A stretch of 8,464 bases of DNA from Bacteroidota bacterium (GCA_021790055.1 JAJYIL010000110.1:1-8464), one strand, 5' to 3'; numbered from the stretch's first letter, positions 1 through 6,997 are shown. Translations and numbers: made by a program. The notes: generated by a model not told the origin, from the sequence alone.

Positions 1-56
1 AAGCTCTGTAAAATATTTTACCTTTAAATTATTTACAATCTTTAATAGCTTCTACC

Positions 57-2483
57 ATGCAAATTAAATTTAATTTGATATTGAGAAGGTTATTTATACT
101 TACCACACCAGCACTTATTTTAACCGGGTGCGGTGTGTGGAATAACTTTACCACATACTTCAACTTATATTATGATACAACCGATCTATTCAGTAAAGTC
201 GAAAAATCCCTAAATTTACAAAAAAGGGATTTATTCTCTATCGATCCGGTTAAGGTTCCCCCGAGCTCGAATGCAGATGTAACCAAAGTAATCGAGAAGT
301 GTTCACAGATTCTCCAATTCCATGCCCAAAGCAGTTATGTTGACGATGCGCTTTTTATAATCGGTAAATGCTTCTACTATCAAACTGATTACCCGAAAGC
401 TCTTAGGAAATTTGAAGAGCTTATAGCTACTCAACCGAAAAGCAACCTAATACTTGATACAAAATTGTGGATTGGGAAAACGCAATTGAGGATGAAGGAA
501 TATACGAATGCTTTATCTACTCTTTCGGATGTTATGGCAAGCGCTAAGAAAGAAAACAAAAAGGATATTGAACAGGGAGTCCTCATTACCGAAATAAAAT
601 ATAGGATCTCGCAGAATGAACTTAATAGGGCAATAACTCTTGCCAACGACTTGTTGAATGTGGCAAACGATAATTCGGTTAGAGCAGAGGTAGCTTATGA
701 GATGGGAAAGCTTTACAATTTAGTCGGTGACCAGGCTAATGCAATAAAATACTTCCGGAAAGTAACCGATTATTCTCCCACGTATGGTACTGAATTCAAT
801 TCCTTAATTGAACTCAGTAAGACTTTACGGGAGAACGGCGAAGACCAAAAGGCGCTGGATATTTTTGACTCAATGAGTAAGCAGCAAAAGAACCTGGATT
901 CGATGAACGTTATCGATCTTCAAAAAGGTCTTACGCTTCTTAAGCTGAATAGAACAAAAGAAGCGCTTGATCAGTTTTTTTACGTCGATACGGCATTTGC
1001 CCGAACGCCCAGCCAGGGAATGGCGAGCTATGAACTCGGCAAAGTATTCCTTGAGAAGTTTCGGAATTTTGATTCGGCTTATTACTTTTATAACAGAACA
1101 TCAGCCTCTGCCGCGCCTGCCAAATATTTAGATGATGCAAGAAACAAAGTAGATTTGCTTTCTAAATACAGAGCCTTATCCACCGATCTTCAGTTTAATA
1201 AAAAAGAATTAAACTATGCTCTCAATCCGGATTTGTTTGTTAAAGATTCAATCAAATATGCGGACGAAGTAGCAAAGGAAGAGGAACGGGCAAAATATCT
1301 GGCTTATTTTGATTCGCTTAAAAATGCATTCGGCAGCGGAGGATTCGATTCGCTTAAAGAGCTAAGCGCACTTCAAAAGGCAGATTCACTAAAACTAATG
1401 GATTCTACTCTTACTGCAGATTCCTTAAAGATGCTGGACTCGAATCAAGTTCTAAATAGCAATCAAGCACTGATGAATAATCAAAGTCAAAATAGGTTCA
1501 ATACCAGGGATCAGCTCTTACGGTCGGGTCAGAACAACCGCGGCATAAATGAGCAGAACCGCTTTGGTCAGAGCTACTCGATGCCGGCTATAACTATCAA
1601 ACCACCTCAGCGACCTACTCAGCCGATTGATACATTACAAAATTATGTTGTAAGATCGGAGTTTGATGTCGGCAACCTGTTATTTACCGAATTTAATTTG
1701 CCCGATTCTGCCTATAATTATTATACCGATATACTTACTAACTATGCGGCAAGCCCTTATGAGGCACGGGTTCTTTATGCCCTCGGCAGCTATTATCTTA
1801 CGGTAAACGACTCTGTAAAGGCTGACAGCATTTTCAATATTGTGTATAATAATTACAGGAACGAAAGTATAGTTAATGCTGCGGCGAACAAGCTGAATAA
1901 GCCGTTGATAAATTTTGATTACGATACCGCTCAAACCTTATATGCCCAGGCAGAGAGCCAAATGCTAAGGGCGTCATACGATTCTTCTCTGACAAGCATG
2001 TACTCGATTTATAAGACGCATCCGAAATCCATTTACGCCGCAAAAGCTCTGTATGCTGCCGGGTGGATACTTGAGAATAACAAAGATATGAACGATTCTG
2101 CTGCGGTTATTTATGACACTTTAATTAAGGAATATCCGCGCTCAGTTTATGCGCTGCAGGTTTCGCCGAAAGTGAGTTATTATGACCAGGAAGTTGCTAA
2201 GCTAAAGCTTCAACGCCAGGATTCGCTTCTTGCGATGAATAGGACAAAAAATGATTCCCTGGCTACAGATTCGCTTCAGCTTATTCAAAAGAAGCTGGCG
2301 AGCCTGCAAAGTAATGAGCCCAGGAATATTAATCCGAATCTGGGAAATGTAAACAAGAATCCTAATCAAAATACAGCCGCAGCAAAACCCGGCGAAGCAA
2401 ATCCAGCCGTTGTTCAAAATAATTCCGTAAGCGCGGATACTTTGATAAGAATTCGCAGGAAAGGGATGAACCTGGTTCGGTAA
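57..2483 (+). CDS. TPR lipoprotein, PorW/SprE-like (possible type IX secretion/gliding factor)
   Basis: This 808-residue protein begins with a lipoprotein signal: Arg-10/Arg-11, a hydrophobic stretch, then the lipobox L-T-G-C with Cys25 as the expected lipidated residue. Right after it comes an aromatic segment (about 31-39, FTTYFNLYY), like the start of mature PorW/SprE lipoproteins of Bacteroidota. TPR-like helical repeats are visible at about 92-130, 207-241 and 320-351, and a second TPR block lies at about 535-700. Between them, residues 415-530 are low complexity, with a 12-residue DSLK repeat followed by an Asn/Gln-rich linker. The tail (about 750-795) is Asn/Pro-rich. PorW/SprE proteins are outer-membrane TPR lipoproteins needed for type IX secretion and gliding. 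That role here is inferred from architecture, not proven; a generic TPR scaffold lipoprotein is the alternative. The ATG at 57 lacks a clear Shine-Dalgarno but gives a complete signal peptide. mtgA follows 26 bases later. Confidence 0.85.
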   Translation: MQIKFNLILRRLFILTTPALILTGCGVWNNFTTYFNLYYDTTDLFSKVEKSLNLQKRDLFSIDPVKVPPSSNADVTKVIEKCSQILQFHAQSSYVDDALFIIGKCFYYQTDYPKALRKFEELIATQPKSNLILDTKLWIGKTQLRMKEYTNALSTLSDVMASAKKENKKDIEQGVLITEIKYRISQNELNRAITLANDLLNVANDNSVRAEVAYEMGKLYNLVGDQANAIKYFRKVTDYSPTYGTEFNSLIELSKTLRENGEDQKALDIFDSMSKQQKNLDSMNVIDLQKGLTLLKLNRTKEALDQFFYVDTAFARTPSQGMASYELGKVFLEKFRNFDSAYYFYNRTSASAAPAKYLDDARNKVDLLSKYRALSTDLQFNKKELNYALNPDLFVKDSIKYADEVAKEEERAKYLAYFDSLKNAFGSGGFDSLKELSALQKADSLKLMDSTLTADSLKMLDSNQVLNSNQALMNNQSQNRFNTRDQLLRSGQNNRGINEQNRFGQSYSMPAITIKPPQRPTQPIDTLQNYVVRSEFDVGNLLFTEFNLPDSAYNYYTDILTNYAASPYEARVLYALGSYYLTVNDSVKADSIFNIVYNNYRNESIVNAAANKLNKPLINFDYDTAQTLYAQAESQMLRASYDSSLTSMYSIYKTHPKSIYAAKALYAAGWILENNKDMNDSAAVIYDTLIKEYPRSVYALQVSPKVSYYDQEVAKLKLQRQDSLLAMNRTKNDSLATDSLQLIQKKLASLQSNEPRNINPNLGNVNKNPNQNTAAAKPGEANPAVVQNNSVSADTLIRIRRKGMNLVR
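1311..1454 (+). repeat. In-gene tandem repeat encoding four 12-residue DSLK units
   Basis: Four consecutive 36-base units begin at 1311, 1347, 1383 and 1419. Each encodes Asp-Ser-Leu-Lys at its start (residues 419, 431, 443 and 455), with an extra Asp-Ser at the half period (residues 449 and 461). The first two units share the 12-base string gattcgcttaaa. Later units use synonymous codons, so the protein pattern is better preserved than the DNA. The repeat lies in the linker between the two TPR blocks. Looser Asp-Ser-Leu motifs recur near the C terminus at residues 722, 733 and 738. Confidence 0.75.
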
Positions 2484-2497
2484 ATACTTGAAGCGGT

Positions 2498-2503
2498 GAG
2501 GAA
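2498..2503 (+). promoter_or_regulatory. Ribosome binding site of mtgA
   Basis: GAGGAA lies six bases before the ATG at 2510, a near-ideal Shine-Dalgarno. It fixes the mtgA start and contrasts with the preceding lipoprotein gene and the following AlbA_2 gene, neither of which has a visible Shine-Dalgarno. Confidence 0.7.
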
Positions 2504-2509
2504 GAATAA

Positions 2510-3262
2510 ATGTCGATACCACAGTTCCGAGAAAATGAATTAGCCTGGATAGCGGATAAAGTAATTCCATACATTAGGAAAAGAAAGTTCCAAAGCTTTC
2601 TGTTGTATATAATTTTCCTCGTCTATTTTTCAATCCCGTCTTTTGAGATTCCTTTGCTGCAATACAATCATACAAGAATAACATCTTTGATGGAGGAACG
2701 GGCAATAGAGCATGATTTGATATACTACCCGAAACAATCTTGGGTAAGCATAGATAAAGTCAATCCGAATCTTTTAAGAGCGATTTTGTCGATGGAGGAT
2801 GATGCGTTTTTTACTCATAAGGGAATTGACTGGAAACAGCTTAATATTTCACTTAAAGAAAATAAGAGAAGAAAGAGAGTAATTCGGGGCGGAAGCACAA
2901 TCACAATGCAGCTTGCCAAAAACCTATATTTTACAACCGAAAGAAATGTAATTAGAAAGGCGAAAGAAATACTTGTAACGTTTCGCCTCGAGAAGGAGCT
3001 TTCTAAAAAATCCATACTGGAAAATTATATTAATGTTATTGAATGGGGCGACGGAATTTTCGGAATTAAAGAAGCGTCGAAGGCTTACTTTCGCACACTG
3101 CCGGCAAAGCTTACTACTGCTGAATGTGCAAGGCTTGCTGCAGTTATTCCATCGCCGCTTGAACATAAGCCTAATGTCAGCTCAAGTTATGTTGTTCGCC
3201 GCTCCGGGATTGCGCTTGCGAGATTGAATAATGTAATTTTATTCCCCAAACCAGTGCCATGA
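2510..3262 (+). CDS. mtgA: Monofunctional peptidoglycan glycosyltransferase (GT51)
   Basis: This 250-residue enzyme polymerises lipid II into glycan strands at the outer face of the cytoplasmic membrane. A single membrane anchor lies at about residues 28-47, after a basic cluster (KRK). The GT51 motifs follow in order. Motif 1 is E96-D-D-A-F-F-T-H-K-G, with Glu96 the expected catalytic base. Motif 2 is RGGSTITMQLAKNLY at 126-140. Then come R149-K-A-K-E with E-K-E-L-S-K-K and the E-N-Y-I-N motif (about 149-175). The last is an E-W-G-x-G-I-F-G-I segment leading to A-S-K-A-Y-F (about 178-194). There is no transpeptidase domain and no room for one, so this is the MtgA type rather than a bifunctional class A PBP; the length is normal for MtgA. 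The gene sits between a TPR lipoprotein and an AlbA_2 gene, overlapping the latter by four bases (ATGA), which suggests co-translation. Confidence 0.95.
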   Translation: MSIPQFRENELAWIADKVIPYIRKRKFQSFLLYIIFLVYFSIPSFEIPLLQYNHTRITSLMEERAIEHDLIYYPKQSWVSIDKVNPNLLRAILSMEDDAFFTHKGIDWKQLNISLKENKRRKRVIRGGSTITMQLAKNLYFTTERNVIRKAKEILVTFRLEKELSKKSILENYINVIEWGDGIFGIKEASKAYFRTLPAKLTTAECARLAAVIPSPLEHKPNVSSSYVVRRSGIALARLNNVILFPKPVP

Positions 3263-3915
3263 AACGAAATGATTTGAAAAAATTAATTGAAGAAGGGGAA
3301 AATGTTCATTGCGAATTCAAGAGGAGATTTTCAAGCCACGAAAAGATTGCGCGAGAGATGATTGCCTTTGCAAACACAAAAGGTGGATACCTGCTGATCG
3401 GGGTTGACGATAATAAAGATATAGTTGGAGTAGAAAGCGAGAAATCGGAATCTGAGCTAATTAAGGATGTAGCATTTAATTTTTGCGAGCCGCCTCTGAA
3501 CTTCAATATCGATTATATTGATATGAACGGGAAAGAAGTGGTAATTGTCGAGATACCGGAATCGGATAAGAAGCCTCACCGCCTTCAAGACTATAATAAA
3601 GAGTTTGATATAAATAAAGCTATTGTAACGATCCGCGTAAAGGATAAAAGCGTTCAAGCCAGCAAGGAAATGGTTAGGATTTTACGCGCGCAGACCAATA
3701 ACCTCATGCTTAAAAATTATTCGCCTGGACCGGAGGAGAAATTTGTTTTCAACTATCTGGCAAGCAACGAATACATCACGGTGAAGGAATTAAGTAAAGC
3801 GATAAACATCTCAGATAGAAGAGCTTCTCGAACGCTTGTAAAGCTTGTCCGTGCCAACCTGCTAATTATTCATATTAAAGATAACGGCGAAGAATATTTT
3901 ACCAGCGTAGAATAG
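3259..3915 (+). CDS. AlbA_2 (Schlafen-fold) domain protein with C-terminal winged helix
   Basis: This is a 218-residue soluble protein with no signal peptide. Residues about 8-140 form an AlbA_2 domain, recognised by E14-x4-E19-F-K21, then A-F-A-N-T-K-G-G-Y-L-L-I-G-V-D-D (36-51), a conserved I-V-G-V, and a V-I-V-E-I-P-E-S strand near 95-102. Residues about 158-216 look like a winged helix-turn-helix (V-K-E-L-S-K-A-I-N-I-S followed by a recognition-type helix). AlbA_2 domains are often annotated as divergent ATP-binding or RecG-like transcriptional regulators and share a fold with the Schlafen nuclease core. The molecular role here is unknown; DNA-binding regulation or RNA processing are both possible. 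The start overlaps the mtgA stop (ATGA), with no separate Shine-Dalgarno, so expression probably depends on mtgA translation. It ends four bases before the stop of the convergent TrmH gene. Confidence 0.85.
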   Translation: MKRNDLKKLIEEGENVHCEFKRRFSSHEKIAREMIAFANTKGGYLLIGVDDNKDIVGVESEKSESELIKDVAFNFCEPPLNFNIDYIDMNGKEVVIVEIPESDKKPHRLQDYNKEFDINKAIVTIRVKDKSVQASKEMVRILRAQTNNLMLKNYSPGPEEKFVFNYLASNEYITVKELSKAINISDRRASRTLVKLVRANLLIIHIKDNGEEYFTSVE

Positions 3916-3919
3916 ATTA

Positions 3920-4474
3920 TTATAGATCAAAAATCTTTCTTAGCTCAAAGATCGCAATTCCATAGGCAACCGCAACATTTAGGGACTGTTTAATTCCGTA
4001 CTGAGGTATTTCAATTGAAAAGTCGCAAAGGTCAATTAAGTCCTGTGAAACCCCGGTAATTTCGTTGCCGACAATCAAGCAAAGCGGAAAGTCTCCCTTA
4101 GAAACTTCATAATACTTTTTGCTTTTATCCGTAAGCTCAAGAGCGCAGATTTTCATTCCAAGTTGTTTTAATTTTAAAATTATATTTCTCGAATCTTTTA
4201 CATACTCCCAATTAACGCTTTCAGTGGAGCCGAGTGCAGTCTTAAAAATTTCTTTTTTCCCGTTGCTTGAAGTTTTACCGGGAGGATGCGGAGTGTAACC
4301 ACAAAGATAAAGCTTCTCAATCATGGCTCCGTCTGAAGTTCTAAAGATGGAGCCGACGTTATAGTTACTTCTAATACTATTTAGAACGACTGTGACAGGG
4401 AGCTTTTTTACAGTATGAATGGTTTCGAGTGTACTTCTATTTAAAGCTATTTCGTCATGAGAAAGCTTTTTCAT
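3920..4474 (-). CDS. TrmH/SpoU-family RNA 2'-O-ribose methyltransferase
   Basis: This 184-residue SPOUT-class enzyme transfers a methyl group from S-adenosylmethionine to a ribose 2'-OH of tRNA or rRNA. All three SpoU motifs are visible. Motif 1 is N32-S-I-R-S-N-Y-N-V-G-S-I-F-R45-T, with Asn39 and the catalytic-type Arg45. Motif 2 is L-I-V-G-N137-E138-x-x-G (133-141). Motif 3 is I156-P-Q-Y-G-I-K-Q-S-L-N166-V-A-V-A, which forms the trefoil-knot cofactor site. There is no N-terminal RNA-binding extension, so it is a minimal single-domain member. The exact target nucleotide cannot be told from sequence; it is longer than typical TrmL and lacks the L30e-like domain of RlmB. It lies 22 bases downstream of rlmN on the same strand, so both are probably one RNA-modification transcript. 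The ATG at 4474 has no obvious Shine-Dalgarno. Confidence 0.93.
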   Translation of the reverse strand: MKKLSHDEIALNRSTLETIHTVKKLPVTVVLNSIRSNYNVGSIFRTSDGAMIEKLYLCGYTPHPPGKTSSNGKKEIFKTALGSTESVNWEYVKDSRNIILKLKQLGMKICALELTDKSKKYYEVSKGDFPLCLIVGNEITGVSQDLIDLCDFSIEIPQYGIKQSLNVAVAYGIAIFELRKIFDL

Positions 4475-4496
4475 GAAAAGTGTACGGATGTAGAAA

Positions 4497-5594
4497 TTAT
4501 TCCGAATATTTAATGGCTAACTGTCCGCAAGCAGCGCTAATGTCGTCGCCTTGAGTATCTCTAACGCGGACGTTAATGTTTTTGTCTTTAAGCTTCTCCA
4601 CAAATTCGTCGATTCTATACAGCGGCGTAGTTTCAAGCCCGGCAGCAAATCCCTGCGGCTCCATATGCTTCAACGAGTTGAAAGGGATAATATTTATTTT
4701 CGAGGGAAGCTCGCTGCACAAGGCAATCAGCGCAGTTATGTCTTCATCCCTGTCGTTTATTTCATTTAGCATTACATATTCAAAGGTGATCCTGGTCCCG
4801 GTTCTACGCGCATAATATTTCACGGCTTCGATGTTTTGCTTAAGATTATACTTGTTGTTTATAGGCATAATCTTGGAACGAACATCCTCGAAGCAGGAAT
4901 GCAGCGAGAAAGCAAGCTTTACTTTCAGGTTTGTATCCGCCAGCTCTCTTATCTTTGGTGCAATACCCGCGGTGGATACGGTAATCTTTTTTGGACCGAT
5001 CGATTTGTTTAAATCCTCGGCAAGAATTTTAAGAGATTTAACCGTACTGTTGTAATTAAGCAGCGGCTCACCCATACCCATATAAACTATGTTGGTAATT
5101 TGATCTTTGCCGTAATCCCTGGCAGCCAGCAAATACTGGTCAAAAATTTCACCGGGTGTAAGGTTCCGCTTATAACCCATCAATGCGGTGGCGCAAAATG
5201 TGCAGTCAAGCGGGCAGCCTACTTGCGTAGAAACGCATAGCGTTGTTCTTTCAACTTCCGGAATAATTACCGATTCAATCTTCAGCTTATCTTTAGTCTC
5301 GAAGACGTATTTTTTTGTACCGGTAATTGGAGATACTTCGGAGGCAACATAATCAAGCGTCTGCAATTCACATAAATCCCGAAGCTCATTCCGCAATACT
5401 TTCGGTACGTTAGACATCTCATCAAAATCAGTCGCCAGGTGATAGTAAAGCCAATTAAAAATCTGCTCTCCTCTAAACCGTGGCTTACCTATACTCGTGA
5501 AAAAGTTTTTCAACTCTTCCAGCGTCAAACCCTTTAACTGGGTCTTCTTTTTTTCTTGTACTGTTGGTTTAATCTCGTCGCCCATTTTTCTCAT
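4497..5594 (-). CDS. rlmN: Dual-specificity 23S rRNA/tRNA adenine-C2 methyltransferase RlmN
   Basis: This radical-SAM enzyme methylates C2 of A2503 in 23S rRNA and A37 of several tRNAs, affecting decoding fidelity and drug sensitivity at the peptidyl-transferase centre. With the ATG at 5594 the protein has 365 residues. The cluster-binding motif C127-P-L-D-C131-T-F-C134 is preceded by C120 (T-L-C-V-S-T-Q). The methyl-carrying cysteine is C356, in D-I-S-A-A-C-G-Q. These match E. coli C125/C129/C132, C118 and C355 almost position for position. G-M-G-E-P-L-L-N and F-S-L-H-S are the usual SAM-binding segments. The reading frame is open upstream to a TTG at 5672, but this would add 26 non-conserved residues and start upstream of a likely promoter (5613-5620), so I reject it. 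An ATG at 5585 (362 residues) is a close alternative. It leads a two-gene unit with the TrmH-family gene. Confidence 0.96.
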   Translation of the reverse strand: MRKMGDEIKPTVQEKKKTQLKGLTLEELKNFFTSIGKPRFRGEQIFNWLYYHLATDFDEMSNVPKVLRNELRDLCELQTLDYVASEVSPITGTKKYVFETKDKLKIESVIIPEVERTTLCVSTQVGCPLDCTFCATALMGYKRNLTPGEIFDQYLLAARDYGKDQITNIVYMGMGEPLLNYNSTVKSLKILAEDLNKSIGPKKITVSTAGIAPKIRELADTNLKVKLAFSLHSCFEDVRSKIMPINNKYNLKQNIEAVKYYARRTGTRITFEYVMLNEINDRDEDITALIALCSELPSKINIIPFNSLKHMEPQGFAAGLETTPLYRIDEFVEKLKDKNINVRVRDTQGDDISAACGQLAIKYSE

Positions 5595-5612
5595 CCATGT
5601 TTTTCTTTTAAG

Positions 5613-5620
5613 CAAATATA
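5613..5620 (-). promoter_or_regulatory. Candidate promoter box for rlmN
   Basis: Read on the minus strand these bases are TATATTTG, a perfect match to the Bacteroidota -7 element TAnnTTTG. TATATT is also a 5/6 match to a sigma-70 -10 box, with TTTTTT 17 bases upstream as a poor -35. Transcription would start at about 5606, leaving a leader of 10-20 bases before the ATGs at 5594 or 5585. No convincing -33 TTTG is visible. The call is motif-based only. Confidence 0.4.
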
Positions 5621-5725
5621 AGAATTTGAACGATTGTAAAAAATTAATTTGAAACGCAAGTGACGCAGGCAATTTTTTTCAATAAAACATTGCGGAAAAT
5701 TAAATATTACGTTATTTTCAATATG

Positions 5726-5745
5726 AAGAAATAGTTCTTAAAGAA
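5726..5745. repeat. AAGAA/TTCTT alternating inverted repeat cluster
   Basis: The divergent rlmN/acyl-CoA dehydrogenase intergenic region contains AAGAA (5726-5730), TTCTT (5735-5739) and AAGAA (5741-5745). The last two form an 11-base palindrome around 5740, and the first two form another inverted pair with a four-base spacer. The position, 40-60 bases upstream of a candidate promoter for the dehydrogenase, would suit an operator. In AT-rich DNA a chance origin is possible. Confidence 0.35.
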
Positions 5746-5788
5746 TCATCGAACCCAGCCAAAAGCTGCGGTCGTATTTATTAATCCC

Positions 5789-5796
5789 TACATTTG
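5789..5796 (+). promoter_or_regulatory. Candidate promoter box for the acyl-CoA dehydrogenase
   Basis: TACATTTG is an exact match to the TAnnTTTG -7 element of Bacteroidota. It would place the transcript start near 5803 and give a leader of about 35 bases before the ATG at 5838, with the Shine-Dalgarno inside it. The expected -33 TTTG is absent (the bases there are GCTGCG), so support is weak. Confidence 0.28.
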
Positions 5797-5825
5797 TCTT
5801 GCCAAAAGCAACTCAAATAATAGAA

Positions 5826-5831
5826 AGAGGG
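5826..5831 (+). promoter_or_regulatory. Ribosome binding site of the acyl-CoA dehydrogenase
   Basis: AGAGGG lies six bases before the ATG at 5838. This is a strong Shine-Dalgarno and decides the start against an in-frame TTG at 5799, which would add 13 residues not seen in the family. Confidence 0.75.
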
Positions 5832-5837
5832 AATATT

Positions 5838-6983
5838 ATGAATTTTGAATTAACAGAAGAACAATTGATGATCAGAGATTCGGCGAGAGATTTTGCTCAA
5901 GCCGAAATTGCACCTTCCTCCGTCGAGCGGGATATCAAGAGTGAATTTCCCGCAGACATTATCAAGAAGTTAGGTGAGCTTGGCTTTATGGGTATGATGG
6001 TTCCTCCCGAATACGGAGGCGCCGGATTGGATACCATAAGCTATGTGCTTGCAATGATCGAAGTCTCTAAGGTCGATGCAAGCGTTGGTGTTATAATGTC
6101 TGTCAATAATTCTCTTGTGTGTTATGGCCTTGAGAAGTACGGTACCGGTTATATAAAGGAGAAATATCTAACACCGCTGGCAAAGGGAGAGAAGCTTGGC
6201 GCGTTTGCCCTTTCGGAACCTGAAGCCGGCAGTGATGCAACTAAGCAAAAGACAACTGCGGACAGGCAAGGCGATTGTTATGCAATCAACGGGATTAAAA
6301 ATTGGATTACTAACGGACAGTCTGCAGATTATGTCCTGGTAATGGCAACAACGGATAAGTCTAAAGGTCATCACGGTATTTCTACTTTAATAGTTGAGAA
6401 AGGAACGCCCGGTTTCGGATATGGCAAGAAAGAAGACAAGCTTGGAATAAGAAGCTCCGATACTTCGTCTTTGACGTTTACAAACTGCTGCGTGCCGGTT
6501 TCAAATCTTGTGTGGGAGGAAGGCAAAGGATTTAACTTTGCGATGAATACTTTGAACGGCGGTCGTATCGGGATTGCTGCTCAGGCAGTTGGAATTGCAG
6601 AAGCATCTCTTGATGCGGCTATTAAATATTCAAAAGAAAGAAAAGCGTTCGGTCAGCATATTTCGGAATTCCAGGCAATACAATTTAAGCTGGCGGATAT
6701 GGCGGTTAAAGTTGATGCAGCAAAGCTTTTAACGTTGAAAGCTGCCGCGTTAAAAGATGCCGGTAAAAAACATTACAAAGAAGCTGCAATGGCAAAGCTT
6801 TTTGCCTCCAAGATTGCCGTTGAATGCGCGCTCGAGGCTGTTCAAATCCACGGCGGCTACGGCTACGTTAGGGAATATCTTGTTGAACGCTACCTGCGCG
6901 ATGCTAAAATAACTGAAATCTATGAAGGCACAAACGAAATCCAAAGGATTGTTATTGCACGTGCTTTGATGGATGAGTATTAA
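5838..6983 (+). CDS. Acyl-CoA dehydrogenase, short-chain (butyryl-CoA) type
   Basis: This 381-residue FAD enzyme oxidises an acyl-CoA to the trans-2-enoyl-CoA and passes electrons to electron-transfer flavoprotein; it acts in the cytoplasm as a likely tetramer. The three domains are an N-terminal helical part (1 to about 115), a middle beta domain (about 120-220) and a C-terminal helical bundle (about 227-378). Signature 1 is A-L-S-E-P-E-A-G-S-D (124-133) and signature 2 is Q-I-H-G-G-Y-G-Y with R-D-A-K (336-357). E363 in Y-E-G-T-N-E is the expected catalytic base, at the position used by short-chain and butyryl-CoA dehydrogenases. R268-K-A-F-G is the usual FAD contact segment. Substrate length cannot be fixed from sequence. 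No etfAB, thiolase or hydratase lies nearby, so the gene appears to stand alone, with its own Shine-Dalgarno and candidate promoter. It could serve fatty-acid or branched-chain amino-acid breakdown. Confidence 0.95.
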   Translation: MNFELTEEQLMIRDSARDFAQAEIAPSSVERDIKSEFPADIIKKLGELGFMGMMVPPEYGGAGLDTISYVLAMIEVSKVDASVGVIMSVNNSLVCYGLEKYGTGYIKEKYLTPLAKGEKLGAFALSEPEAGSDATKQKTTADRQGDCYAINGIKNWITNGQSADYVLVMATTDKSKGHHGISTLIVEKGTPGFGYGKKEDKLGIRSSDTSSLTFTNCCVPVSNLVWEEGKGFNFAMNTLNGGRIGIAAQAVGIAEASLDAAIKYSKERKAFGQHISEFQAIQFKLADMAVKVDAAKLLTLKAAALKDAGKKHYKEAAMAKLFASKIAVECALEAVQIHGGYGYVREYLVERYLRDAKITEIYEGTNEIQRIVIARALMDEY

Positions 6984-6997
6984 TAAGACAAACCTAA

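Noticed and set aside
19..39. TACCTTTA and TACAAT as promoter elements of the TPR lipoprotein gene
   Set aside because: Both are imperfect, no suitable upstream box is present, and too little upstream sequence is in the window.
2202..2570. Minus-strand frame of 122 codons opposite the end of the TPR lipoprotein gene
   Set aside because: It is antisense to a clear gene and to the mtgA start, with no recognisable domain; it is a shadow of the + strand coding sequence.
3924..3936. Hairpin AGAT-CAAAA-ATCT at the convergent junction as a terminator
   Set aside because: The stem is only four base pairs, AT-rich and without a proper T-run; it would not end transcription on its own.
5595..5672. N-terminal extension of rlmN to the TTG at 5672
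   Set aside because: It adds 26 residues with no family match, uses a TTG without a Shine-Dalgarno and lies across a likely promoter.
5638..5679. Inverted repeat AAAAAATT ... AATTTTTT upstream of rlmN
   Set aside because: Homopolymer-type arms with a 25-base loop in AT-rich DNA are likely chance.
5756..5768. Small hairpin CAGC-CAAAA-GCTG in the divergent intergenic region
   Set aside because: A four-base stem is expected by chance and has no conserved context.
5799..5837. Extended start of the acyl-CoA dehydrogenase at TTG 5799
   Set aside because: A strong Shine-Dalgarno (5826-5831) serves the ATG at 5838, and the N terminus from there matches the family.
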